From contig NZ_CP100647.1 of the NCBI RefSeq assembly GCF_024266585.1, positions 4,197,001-4,261,000 on the forward strand: DNA of 64,000 bases, written 5' to 3'. Below are positions 38,959 through 47,165 of this stretch, piece by piece (position 1 is the stretch's first letter; the number at the start of each line of letters is the position of its first letter). The stretch comes from Xanthomonas sacchari (GTDB lineage Bacteria > Pseudomonadota > Gammaproteobacteria > Xanthomonadales > Xanthomonadaceae). The position numbers were made by a program, and so were the translations under genes. Below the pieces are notes generated by a model that worked only from the letters and a program-made list of their open reading frames with translations, searched no databases and was not told where the DNA came from.

Positions 38959-38985
38959 ACGGGCGCCGCGAGGCGCCCGTTTTTT
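38959..38985 (+). terminator. Rho-independent terminator of ahcY
   Basis: ACGGGCGCC and GGCGCCCGT pair around GCGA and are followed by TTTTTT. A textbook terminator 32 bases after the ahcY stop. Confidence 0.95.
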
Positions 38986-39093
38986 GTGCGATCGGCGCTG
39001 CGCGCGCGTGGAGGAAGGGAGCTGGAAATCGTACGGAGCGAAAAACCGCAGACATCGCCACCTTCCGCCAATCCTGCTCCAAGCGGCCTTTTC

Positions 39094-39249
39094 CGGCCAG
39101 TTGGCCGACGCGTCTGTCCAGCTAGGTCATCTGCACCACACCTGCGCTACGGGGACCTGGCGTTGTATCGCGATGTGGACGTGACCGATACGGTGATCGT
39201 GCTGGCCATCCGCGCACAGCGGGAGGCGGGCTATGCGCGCGACGCATGA
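39094..39249 (+). pseudogene. Remnant of a ParE/RelE-type toxin gene
   Basis: The last 35 codons before the TGA read LRYGDLALYRDVDVT, then DTVIVLAIRAQREAGY, the typical C-terminal strand pair of ParE-family toxins (ALYR, VLAIRxQREAGY). Further upstream only RPVGRRV fits the family, and no start codon, antitoxin or N-terminal helices are visible. It is a broken toxin–antitoxin fragment. Confidence 0.6.
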
Positions 39250-39274
39250 AACACCAGCGGCGCGATCACGATCT

Positions 39275-39400
39275 TAGCCACCAGTTGGCGCCGGCCTCCG
39301 AAACGCTACGCTGCGCCGATCGCCCGCGATCCGGCAACACGCCTTCATCGCCGTCCTCCATCTCCAGCGCGTTGCGCGACAGGGTGATCGGTGCCAACGG
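39275..39400 (-). pseudogene. Fragment of the DUF3228 gene
   Basis: This stretch resembles the 3' end of the intact gene at 50161–50718: CCAGTTGGCG, CTACGCTGCGCCGAT, CTCCAGCGCGTTGCGC and GGGTGATCGGTGCCA have near-identical partners in the same order and direction. It lies 10.8 kb from the intact gene, lacks the 5' half and has lost its frame. Confidence 0.65.
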
Positions 39401-39505
39401 CAGCGCGTTCTGCCCCGCACGGCCGCCCCCACTGCCCTCACCAAGCCGACCGATGCGCAGGCAATCCTCTCGCCCGCCTGCGCCGCATCCGCACCTGCGC
39501 TATCA

Positions 39506-39524
39506 TTGGATGATAATCATTCGC
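39506..39524. promoter_or_regulatory. Fur box upstream of tonB
   Basis: The site contains GATAATCATT, a perfect 10-base match to the Fur core, and 13 of 19 consensus positions overall. It ends 14 bases before the tonB start, where bound Fur would block initiation. Confidence 0.7.
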
Positions 39525-39538
39525 ATTAATCCGCAGAC

Positions 39539-40306
39539 ATGGCGTTCGCCGCGGCCACCGTCCCTTCCCGCTCGACCTGGCGCCACGAGGCCCTGCCGCG
39601 TGCGCTCGCGGCCGGCATCGCCATCGGCGCGCATCTGGCGCTGGCGTGGCTGCTGTTCGGCATCGCCACGGCGCCACCGCCGTTGCCGCCGCCCCAGGAA
39701 TCGGTGCGGATGCGCCTGACCCTGCTGCCGCCTGCGGCGCCGCCGATGCCGGTGGCGCCGAAGGAGGCGCCGCAACCGCGCCCGGAGCAGGCGGCGACGC
39801 GGCAGACGCGGCGACCGCCGGCCGTGCAGCCCCCGCCGGTGCAGCGCCCCACCGCGCGCCCATTGCCGGCATCGCCGCCACTGCCGCAGCCCGCGGCCGA
39901 TGCGCTGGCGCACCACCCCGGCACCGATCCCAGCGCCGCCACTGCCGATGCGCCGCAGGCGGCGGAGGCGGCGGCGCCGTCCTCGCCGCCGCTGCCGCCG
40001 GCAGCGCAGGCGGCCGGCACCAGCGACCCGAACTGGGAAGGCAAGGTACTGGCGCGGCTGCACCAGTTCCGCCGCTACCCGCGGCAGGCGCGCAATCGCC
40101 GCCAGGAGGGCGTGGCCTACGTGCGTGCGCGGCTCGACCGGCAGGGCCGTGTGCTGTCGGCGACGATCCGCCACGGCAGCGGCTACGCCCTGCTCGACCA
40201 GGAGGCCCTGCAGACCTTCCTGCGCGCGCAGCCGCTGCCGCGCGCGCCGGACACGCTGCCGGACCCGGTCGAAGTCGACGTTCCGGTCGAATTCTTCCTG
40301 CGCTGA
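39539..40306 (+). CDS. TonB-family energy transducer
   Basis: A 255-residue inner-membrane protein. One N-terminal membrane helix (about 23–45, AAGIAIGAHLALAWLLFGIA) is followed by a Pro/Ala-rich periplasm-spanning region (about 48–160) and a C-terminal TonB domain (RRYPRQARNRRQEGVAYVRARLDRQG split by the usual loop; SGYALLDQEAL). It carries proton-motive energy to outer-membrane receptors. No exbB/exbD is adjacent. With a Fur box in front and an STN receptor convergent downstream, it is probably a dedicated TonB for iron uptake. Confidence 0.85.
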   Translation: MAFAAATVPSRSTWRHEALPRALAAGIAIGAHLALAWLLFGIATAPPPLPPPQESVRMRLTLLPPAAPPMPVAPKEAPQPRPEQAATRQTRRPPAVQPPPVQRPTARPLPASPPLPQPAADALAHHPGTDPSAATADAPQAAEAAAPSSPPLPPAAQAAGTSDPNWEGKVLARLHQFRRYPRQARNRRQEGVAYVRARLDRQGRVLSATIRHGSGYALLDQEALQTFLRAQPLPRAPDTLPDPVEVDVPVEFFLR

Positions 40307-40408
40307 GCCGGCGCCGGTGCTGGCGCGCGGCAGAGCGGCCGCTGCGGGCTCCGGCGCAGCGCGTGCCCGCGCCCCACTCGCGCGTGCGCAGTCCGGGCGC
40401 AGCGGCGC

Positions 40409-41635
40409 CTACAAGGTATCCAGGAACGCGGTGATCGCCTCCAGCTCGCTCCGGTGCAGGTCCAGCGGTTGCAGCAGCGGGTCTGGCTGCGGAAACAGCG
40501 GGTCGCCCAGCTGCGCCGGCCTGGGCTTGGGCCGCGGCATGCCGACGTTGTACAGGTTGACGATGCCGCGCAAGTCGGCGAACCCGCCGTTGTGCATCCA
40601 CGGCCCGGTCTTGCCGACGCCGCGCAGCGAGGGCGTGCGGAACTTGCCGCTGTCGGCGGGATCGCCGGTGACCTCGTAGCGGCCCAGGTCCTGCCGCGCG
40701 CGGCCGTAGAAATGCAGGCCCAGGTTGTGGAAGCCGTTGTCGGTCAGCGCCGGCCCGCTGTGGCAGTTCATGCAGCGCGCGTGGGTGCGGAACAGATGCA
40801 GCCCCCACACCTGCTGGTCGCTGAGCAGGTCGCGCCGCCCCTCCAGGAAGCGGTCGAAGCGGTTGGCGCGCGGGACCAGGCTGCGCTGGTACGCCGCCAG
40901 CGCCTGCGCGAGTTGCTGCGCGTCGATGCGCCGCGTCCCGAACACGCGCTGGAACTGCGCCGGGTAGTCCGCACTGCGGTTCAGCCGCCGCAACAGCGCG
41001 GCGATGTCGAAATCCATTTCCTTGCGATCGACGATGGGATGCAGCGCCTGCTCTTCCAGGGTGCGCGCGCGTCCGTCCCAGAACAGCGGCTGCGCATAGG
41101 CCGCCATCGCCACGCTCATCGCGTTGCGCCGCCCGCGCTGGCGGGCGTTGCCGAACGGCACGCTGCGGCCGTCGCCCCAGCCCAGTTCGCGGTCGTGGCA
41201 ACTGGCGCAGGCGATCTGCCCGGAGCGCGACAGGCGCGGATCCTCGAACAGCATGCGGCCCAAGGCGATCTTGTCCGGCGTACCGGGATTGTCCGGCGGC
41301 TCCGGGGTCCTCGCCGGCAGCGGTGCCAGCTCGCTCCACTGCGCGCCGTCGGCCACCTGCGGTGCCGGCCACTGCGCGATGGGCTGGGCATACACCCGGC
41401 GCAGGCAGGCATAGTCGATCGTCGCTGCGCTCGCCGCGATGCGGCTACGGCAGTACGCCAACGCCGCATCAGCCTCCGCCGCGGCGGCCGCAGGCGCCGG
41501 CGTGACCGCCTGCGGCGCTGCCGCCAGCCCGGCCAGCAGCAGCGCAAGGCAGTACCGGCGCACACGCCTGCGCCGGCCGCGCGCCGCCCCCTGCGGCGCA
41601 TCGGCCGGCGCCCGCTCCTGCACGCACTCGCGCAT
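40409..41635 (-). CDS. Di-heme cytochrome c peroxidase (MauG/CcpA family)
   Basis: A 408-residue exported protein with two c-type heme sites: CASCHD and CMNCHS. A basic N-terminus leads into a hydrophobic signal segment (CLALLLAGLAAAPQAV). Other family pieces are LGRMLFEDPRLS, RNAMSVAMAAYAQPLFWDGR and FRTPSLRGVGKTGPWMHNGGF. It reduces peroxide or oxidises a partner in the periplasm. Its ATG shares one base with the receptor's stop (TGATG), so it is translationally coupled to an iron-type TonB receptor, an uncommon pairing. Confidence 0.88.
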   Translation of the reverse strand: MRECVQERAPADAPQGAARGRRRRVRRYCLALLLAGLAAAPQAVTPAPAAAAAEADAALAYCRSRIAASAATIDYACLRRVYAQPIAQWPAPQVADGAQWSELAPLPARTPEPPDNPGTPDKIALGRMLFEDPRLSRSGQIACASCHDRELGWGDGRSVPFGNARQRGRRNAMSVAMAAYAQPLFWDGRARTLEEQALHPIVDRKEMDFDIAALLRRLNRSADYPAQFQRVFGTRRIDAQQLAQALAAYQRSLVPRANRFDRFLEGRRDLLSDQQVWGLHLFRTHARCMNCHSGPALTDNGFHNLGLHFYGRARQDLGRYEVTGDPADSGKFRTPSLRGVGKTGPWMHNGGFADLRGIVNLYNVGMPRPKPRPAQLGDPLFPQPDPLLQPLDLHRSELEAITAFLDTL

Positions 41636-44391
41636 CAGAAGCGGTAACCGGCTTCCAGCCAATAGCTGCGCCCGGCTTCGTAGTAGGCGGAATTGCCAGC
41701 GCCGACGATGGGGTTGGCCCGGTTGAGCACGTTCATCGCCTCCAGCCGCGCGTAGACCTGTTGCGCGCGCGGCAGCTCGACGCTGTATTCCAGGGTGGTA
41801 TCGAGGCTGAAGGAGCGCGGATAGACCACGTCGGCATAGACGTCGAGGGTCTGTCCCTGGTAGTCGGCGCTGCCGCGCTGCAGGATGTTGCGGAAGCCGG
41901 CGCGGTAGCGCAGGAAATTGCTCCACAGCAGTTCGCCGGGTCCCAGCGCAAGCCGCGTCTGCGTGGACAGGCGTGCGTTCCACCGGCGTGCGAAGTCGGT
42001 GGCCGGCAGGTCGTACAGCCACGTCGGCTGTCCCTTGTACAGCACCAGCGCGTCCGCGGCGTCGTTCCAGCTTGACTGGTAATCGGAGTAGTTGCGCCGG
42101 CTGTCGGTGTAGTCGAACGCGAACTGCGCCTGCGTGGTGCTGCCGCCCCACACCAGCGGCGCCTGCGGCGCCACGCTCAGGGTGTAGACCGCGCTGCGGC
42201 TGCGGCCCTTGTTGACGTACTCGTAGACATTCGTGGCGTAGGCGCCGCTGGCATCGTTGCTGCGGACCGACTGGCGCAGCACTTCGTCGCGGTTGTCGCG
42301 GTTGACGTACTTCAGGCCGATCTCCATGCCTGCCCAGCGCTGGTCCACGCCCACCGTCCATTCGTCGGTATGGGGAATGTCGACGTCGGCCAGGCGGTTG
42401 CTGGAGCCGCCGCTGGTACCGGTGACGCTGTCCCAGGCGGTGCGGCTGCTGCTGCGGGTCTTGGTCAGGCCCAGGCGCTCGCGCCCTTCGCGCAGCAGAT
42501 AGCTGAAGAAGTTGCGCCCGTAGTAGCGGTTGAGGCCGGCGCTGAGCACCGTCGCGCGGTCGCCGCGCAGGTCCCACGAGGCGGCCAGGCGCGGCGCCAG
42601 CGTGGCCCTGTCCCAGATGTCGTCCTGGTCCAGGCGCAAGCCCGGACGCAGGCTGAGGTCGCCGATGCGGATGTCGTCCTGCAGCCACGCCGCCCATTCG
42701 TCGCCGCTGACCGCGAACGCACCCGCGCGGTAGATCGTCAGGCGCCGGAAGTACTGCCCGCGGCCGGCGATCAGCGTGCCGGACGTGGCCGCCACCGGCG
42801 ACAGCGAACAGCTGTCGCTGTCCACGCGCCCGTCGGCGGTGGTGCAACTGGTCGTGGCGTAGGGTTGCAGATAGGAGAAGTGGTCGTTGAGGCGGGCGTA
42901 GTTCGCCTTGCGGCGCTGATAGGACACGCCGGCTTGCAGTGCATGGTGGGTCGCGCCCCAGGCGACGGCTTCGCGGTCGAGCTGGAACTGGTAGCCGAGC
43001 TTGCGATCGTGCTGGTCGACGTTGCCCCAGCTGCCCTCGAAACTGCTGTTGTTGACGCCCCAGTCGTAGGCTGCCGACTTCGCCCAGGCCTTCCAATAGT
43101 TCACCTGGCTGCGCCGCGAGCTCTCCAGGTCGCTGTAGCTGAGCGTGTTGCGCAAACGCCAGGCACCGTGCTCGGCATTGGCGCGCAGGCTCAGCACCGG
43201 GCCGCCGGACTTCAGGTCGAACCAGGCGTTGTTGGCGTTCTGGATGAAGTAGCGGTCGTCGCTGGGCGCATAGGCGAGGCTGGCGCCAAGCTCCAGGCCG
43301 CTCTCGCCGCGCCAGTCCGCGGCCAGGGTGACCGCGCTGTTTTCGCGCGTTTGCGTCTTGCGGTTGCTGTCGCTGCGGCTGAGGTTGCCGGCGGTGTAGC
43401 CGCGCAGCGGAATCTCCGAGCGCGTGCGCAGCAGCGTGCCGACCAGGCCGAGGCCGGACGCGGTCCGCCCTTCCAGGCGCAGGCCGAACTTGGCCTTGTC
43501 GTAGCGCGGCTGGTAGGACGCGCTGGCCGATTGCGCGAAGCTCTGCTCCTGGCCCGTCGGCACGATGATCTCGTCCCAGGCCGAACGCGCCATCCGCCAC
43601 CAGAGCTTGCCGCGCAGCGCATCGCCGGCCTTGCGGGTCTGCGCATCGACCACGCCGCCGGTGAAGTTGCCGAAGGCCGCCGGCACGTTGCTGTCGTAGA
43701 CGGTCACGCTCTCCAGCAGATCGGTGTCCACCGCCACGCCTTGGGAGTGGCTGGGCACGTCGGCGAAATGGTTGGGGTTGTCGAAGGTCGGATCGATGTC
43801 GTTGTTGAAGCTCACCCCGTCCAGCAGGAACAGGTTCTGGTAGAACGGCGCGCCGTTGATGCTGATGTCGGCGGGACGGATCTCGCCCATGTTGCGCGAA
43901 CTGCGCGCGGTCTCGCTGAACTGCACGGCCGGATCGATCCGCAGCAGCGTGGCGATGTCGCCGTCGCCCTTCGGCGCGCCTTCGAGGTAAGCCTGGTCCA
44001 GCGCCATTCCCTCCGAATACGGAAACGTCCGCTGCGCGCCGATGCGCAGCGGCGCGAACGGCAGCGCCGCGGCGCCGGCCGGGGCCGGCACCAGGGTGTA
44101 GCTGCCGTCGGCACGTGCGATCAGGCGCAGGCCCGATCCCGCCAGCAGGCGCTCCAGGCCCTCGCGGTCGTCGACCTGCCCGTGCAGCGGCGGCGCCTGC
44201 CGGCCCTCGGTCAGCGCGGGATCGAACGCCAGCGCGATGCCGCGCTGCCCGGCGAAGGTGCTCAGGGCACTGCCGAGAGGACCGGCCGGCAGATCGACCG
44301 GGGCGCTCTGCGCGCGGGCGAGGGACGGTGGCACGGCGGCGAGGGCGACGGCCAGCAGGCTGACGCGGATGGGACGTGGGAGGCGACGCAT
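41635..44391 (-). CDS. TonB-dependent receptor with STN signalling domain (FecA-type)
   Basis: A 918-residue outer-membrane receptor. After the signal peptide (to about residue 27, SLARAQ) comes an STN domain (about 30–105, LDLPAG-like DLPAGPLGSALSTFAGQ and LLAGSGLRLIARADGSYTL in part), which talks to FecR. The plug has GEIRPADISINGAPFYQNLFLLDG in pieces and VAAFGNFTGGVV-like text, and the barrel ends YWLEAGYRF. It sits directly downstream of fecI/fecR, so it should both import a ligand and signal its arrival. I chose ATG 44391, which gives a standard signal peptide; a GTG 42 bases upstream is possible. Confidence 0.88.
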   Translation of the reverse strand: MRRLPRPIRVSLLAVALAAVPPSLARAQSAPVDLPAGPLGSALSTFAGQRGIALAFDPALTEGRQAPPLHGQVDDREGLERLLAGSGLRLIARADGSYTLVPAPAGAAALPFAPLRIGAQRTFPYSEGMALDQAYLEGAPKGDGDIATLLRIDPAVQFSETARSSRNMGEIRPADISINGAPFYQNLFLLDGVSFNNDIDPTFDNPNHFADVPSHSQGVAVDTDLLESVTVYDSNVPAAFGNFTGGVVDAQTRKAGDALRGKLWWRMARSAWDEIIVPTGQEQSFAQSASASYQPRYDKAKFGLRLEGRTASGLGLVGTLLRTRSEIPLRGYTAGNLSRSDSNRKTQTRENSAVTLAADWRGESGLELGASLAYAPSDDRYFIQNANNAWFDLKSGGPVLSLRANAEHGAWRLRNTLSYSDLESSRRSQVNYWKAWAKSAAYDWGVNNSSFEGSWGNVDQHDRKLGYQFQLDREAVAWGATHHALQAGVSYQRRKANYARLNDHFSYLQPYATTSCTTADGRVDSDSCSLSPVAATSGTLIAGRGQYFRRLTIYRAGAFAVSGDEWAAWLQDDIRIGDLSLRPGLRLDQDDIWDRATLAPRLAASWDLRGDRATVLSAGLNRYYGRNFFSYLLREGRERLGLTKTRSSSRTAWDSVTGTSGGSSNRLADVDIPHTDEWTVGVDQRWAGMEIGLKYVNRDNRDEVLRQSVRSNDASGAYATNVYEYVNKGRSRSAVYTLSVAPQAPLVWGGSTTQAQFAFDYTDSRRNYSDYQSSWNDAADALVLYKGQPTWLYDLPATDFARRWNARLSTQTRLALGPGELLWSNFLRYRAGFRNILQRGSADYQGQTLDVYADVVYPRSFSLDTTLEYSVELPRAQQVYARLEAMNVLNRANPIVGAGNSAYYEAGRSYWLEAGYRF

Positions 44392-44451
44392 GGGCGATGG
44401 GACTCGACGAAGAAGGATTCGCAGCCTTGCCACGCGAGTCGCGAAAAAGTG

Positions 44452-45450
44452 TCAGCGCGCTTGCGTAGGCGCGCGCTCGCGCGGCGCCAGCGTGGTCCAC
44501 CAGCCGTCCGCCTGCCGCCGCACGCGCACCGGATAGGTCGCTTCCAGCAGCGCCAGGCTGCGCTCGGGATCATCCAGCGGGAACGCGCCGGACACCCGCA
44601 GCCCGGCAAGCGCCGGATCGCAGCGCAGCACGCCGCGACGGTAGCGGCCCAGTTCGCGCAACAGGTCCGCCAGCGGCCACGCATCGGCGACCAGCATGCC
44701 GCGCGTCCAGGCGGCGGTTCCCGGCGCGATCGCCCGCAGCGCGCCGCAGTGGCGGCGATCGAAACGCAACGCCTGCCCGGCCGGCACCCGGCACGGACGC
44801 GCGGCCGCCGCGCCCGGCTGCGCCAACACCGCGCCCTCCAGCACCACCACGCCGGTGCCGCGGGCATCGGCGCGCACCTCGAACCGCGTGCCCAGCGCCT
44901 GCAGCGCGCCATCGGCGGTCGTCACCCGGAATGCGCGGGCGGGGCGCTGCGGGTCCGCCGCGGTCGTCACCAGGATCCTGCCGTGGCGCAGGCGCAGCAG
45001 ACGCTGCTGCGCGTCGAAGGCCACCTGTAGCGCGGTGTCCGTATCTAGCTCAAGCAGGCTCGCATCGTCCAGGCGCAGCCGCCGGCGTTCGCCGACCGCC
45101 GTCTGCAGCGTCGCGCCGGCCGGCGACCGCTCCAGCCACTGCCAGCCCAGCCACGCGCCGGGCGCCAGCAGCAGCAACGCGCCCATGGACTTGATCGCCG
45201 CGCGGCGCCCGCCACGCGACGGGCGGTCCAGCACCGGCCGCGCCAGCGTCGCCGGCACCGCTGCGATCAGGTCGTGCAGGCGTTCCACACGCGCCCAGGC
45301 GCGGGCGTGATCGGGGTGCTGCGCACGCCAGCGCGCGCAGGCGGCGTGCTCGGCCTCGCCGGCGCCGTCGTCGCCCAGCCGGACCAGCCACTCCACCGCC
45401 TGCTCCAGGACACGCGGATCCAGCGCCGCGCCCGCCGGCTCAGGGCGCAT
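44452..45450 (-). CDS. FecR-family anti-sigma regulator
   Basis: A 332-residue inner-membrane protein. The N-terminal cytoplasmic domain (about 15–80; EWLVRLGDDGAGEAEHAAC, WRAQHPDHARAWARVERL) holds the sigma factor, one membrane helix (about 88–108) crosses, and the periplasmic FecR domain (about 115–330) senses the receptor's STN domain. The family piece AVGERRRLRLDDASLLELDTDT is recognisable in parts. It overlaps the sigma-factor gene by 11 bases and is followed by the receptor after 60 bases. Confidence 0.9.
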   Translation of the reverse strand: MRPEPAGAALDPRVLEQAVEWLVRLGDDGAGEAEHAACARWRAQHPDHARAWARVERLHDLIAAVPATLARPVLDRPSRGGRRAAIKSMGALLLLAPGAWLGWQWLERSPAGATLQTAVGERRRLRLDDASLLELDTDTALQVAFDAQQRLLRLRHGRILVTTAADPQRPARAFRVTTADGALQALGTRFEVRADARGTGVVVLEGAVLAQPGAAAARPCRVPAGQALRFDRRHCGALRAIAPGTAAWTRGMLVADAWPLADLLRELGRYRRGVLRCDPALAGLRVSGAFPLDDPERSLALLEATYPVRVRRQADGWWTTLAPRERAPTQAR

Positions 45451-45934
45451 GCAGCAGGCAACCGAGCAGGGCGCGCTTCATGTGCCGCTTGACCGTGCTG
45501 AGCGACACCCCCAGCCGGCAGGCGATCTCGGCGTAACCGAGCCCGTCGAACTGCGACAGCAGGAACACCCGGCGCGCCTGCGCGGGCAGGCCGTCGAGCA
45601 TCGCGTCGATCGCCTCCAGCGCCTCGCGCACCAGCGCCTGCTGTTCGGCCGACGGCATCGCCGCCTCCGGCAGCGCCGCCAGCCGTTGCAGATAGGCACG
45701 CTCCAAGGATTGCCGCCGGCACCAGTTGGCCATCAGGCCCTTGGCGACGGTGGTCAGATAGGCGCGCGGCTCGTGCAGGCGGGAGAGGTCGCGTCCGCTG
45801 AGCAGGCGCGCGAAGGTGTCCTGCGCCAGGTCGGCGGCGACGTCGCGGCAGCCCAGGCGCCCGGCGAGCCAGCGCTGCAGCCAGGGCTGATGATCACGGT
45901 AGAGCTGACCGAGCAAATCCCGATGGAGAAGCAT
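45440..45934 (-). CDS. FecI-type ECF sigma factor
   Basis: A 164-residue sigma-70 factor with only regions 2 and 4. Region 2 has DLAQDTFARLL and RAYLTTVAKGLMANWCRR; region 4 has LLSQFDGLGYAEIACRLGVSLSTVKRHMKRAL. FecI-type factors direct transcription of the adjacent receptor when FecR signals ligand. The frame extends further upstream without a good start; MLLHRD with GGAGAAG in front is the start used. A Fur-like box lies 63 bases upstream. Confidence 0.92.
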   Translation of the reverse strand: MLLHRDLLGQLYRDHQPWLQRWLAGRLGCRDVAADLAQDTFARLLSGRDLSRLHEPRAYLTTVAKGLMANWCRRQSLERAYLQRLAALPEAAMPSAEQQALVREALEAIDAMLDGLPAQARRVFLLSQFDGLGYAEIACRLGVSLSTVKRHMKRALLGCLLHAP

Positions 45935-46382
45935 GCGACCCCCGAGCGAAGCGGCGTGGGGCCGCTTCGACGCGCGTGGCTCGCCCCTGAACAAAAGAAA
46001 ACGATTCTTATTTACTTTAACGTCCGGCGTCAATGCGTGGCGGCGGGTGCCCTGCCCTGCCCTGCCCTGCCCGGCGCGGCGCGGCCGGCATGCCTGCCGC
46101 GCGATCGCGTCGCCGTGGCGGCGGCGCGACTGCCCAAGCGCTCCGCGGAGTGCGATGGCCTCGGCTGCCCGTCCCCTGCCAGCGCCCCGCTTCCGCCCCG
46201 TGTCCGGCGCATCAAGGTGCGGCCACCAGTTCGCTTCGTGCGCCCGGAACGCCTCGCTACGACGGCAGGCGGCGCGGTCTGCTGCCGGTCTCTTCGATGC
46301 GCAACGCATGGCGCAGATGGCGATCGCACCACGCTTCAGCACCACCTGCGCGCGTTGCTGGCGGCGAAGGGCGCCGCATCCG
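45935..46382. other. 448-base gap: fecI promoter region, otherwise no gene
   Basis: The fecI-proximal part is AT-richer and holds the Fur-like box at 45997–46015. The remainder is GC-rich and holds a short tandem repeat, GCCCT four to five times (46049–46072), with no convincing reading frame. Confidence 0.5.
45997..46015. promoter_or_regulatory. Fur-box-like site upstream of fecI
   Basis: On the minus strand the site reads GTAAATAAGAATCGTTTTC and matches 13 of 19 consensus positions. It would place the sigma factor, and through it the whole fecIR–receptor set, under iron control. Confidence 0.55.
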
Positions 46383-47165
46383 CTACAGCGTGAAACTGCG
46401 CTTGATCGTGAACGCCCAGGCGCCGTCGATCGGATTGGATACATGCACCCGGCCATCGCCGTCGGCCACGCCGGTGGTGTAGCGGCGGTACACCCCGGCG
46501 CTGTTCCAGGCGCGCGCGTAGCTCAGCGCGAACTCGGTGCCGCGCCAGGTGCGGCTCAGGCCCAGGCGCGCATCGGTCCAGCCGTAGTCGGCGAAATGGC
46601 GCACGTGCTGGTGGCCGGCATGCACGCTCGCCTGCCAGTCCGGTGCCAGCGGCAGCGTGGCGTCCAATGCCAGGTAGCCGGAGCCGCGCGAATGCCGGCC
46701 CTGGCCGACGCCCAGCGTGGCGCTGTTGTAGCCGAAATAGTCGCGGGTCCAGGTGCTGGCGTAAGACAACTCCAGCGTGCGCCAGCGCCCGGCGACGATC
46801 GCCTCGCCGTAGTCGTAGCGGGTGCCGCTGGCGCTCATGCGCGCGCCGGGATAGGCGTAGTGGTAGACCCCGGCGCGCCAGCCCCAGTCGCCGCGGCTGG
46901 CCGCGTAGCCGGCGTACACGTCCCACTCCAGGTGCCCGCCTTCGATGAAGTACGGGCTCACCCCCGACGCCCAGGTGCCGGCGAACCAACCGCTGTCGCT
47001 GGCCACGTCCAGCCCGCCCTGCAGCACCGGCCGGCCCCAGCTCTGCTCGAACCCGCGCGAGACGTAGTTCGAGGTCGCCGCCAGATTGGCGCTGGCGGTC
47101 CCGGCCCAGGCCGGTGCGGCGCTGCCCAGCGCCACCGCCAGCGCTACCGTACGCGCCGGCCTCAC
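46383..47165 (-). CDS. TorF-like outer-membrane protein (TIGR02001 family)
   Basis: A 260-residue exported beta-barrel protein. It starts with GTG and a signal peptide ([16 protein letters not shown]), then [36 protein letters not shown] and [15 protein letters not shown], as in the TIGR02001 family, and ends IKRSFTL. The function of the family is not established. The GTG overlaps the stop of the upstream chemoreceptor gene (GTGA), so its translation depends on that gene. Confidence 0.75.
   Translation of the reverse strand: MRPARTVALAVALGSAAPAWAGTASANLAATSNYVSRGFEQSWGRPVLQGGLDVASDSGWFAGTWASGVSPYFIEGGHLEWDVYAGYAASRGDWGWRAGVYHYAYPGARMSASGTRYDYGEAIVAGRWRTLELSYASTWTRDYFGYNSATLGVGQGRHSRGSGYLALDATLPLAPDWQASVHAGHQHVRHFADYGWTDARLGLSRTWRGTEFALSYARAWNSAGVYRRYTTGVADGDGRVHVSNPIDGAWAFTIKRSFTL

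Noticed and set aside
39250-39538. Small gene between the toxin remnant and tonB
   Set aside because: Open frames here have no start context and overlap a degraded copy of the DUF3228 gene.
46049-46072. Possible CRISPR or coding repeat (GCCCT units)
   Set aside because: Units are five bases with no spacers and about 24 bases in total; it is a simple slippage repeat.
45935-46456. N-terminal extension of FecI by about 170 residues
   Set aside because: The in-frame upstream sequence is Arg/Cys-rich, has no sigma-factor similarity and would cross the Fur-like box; MLLHRD is the normal start.
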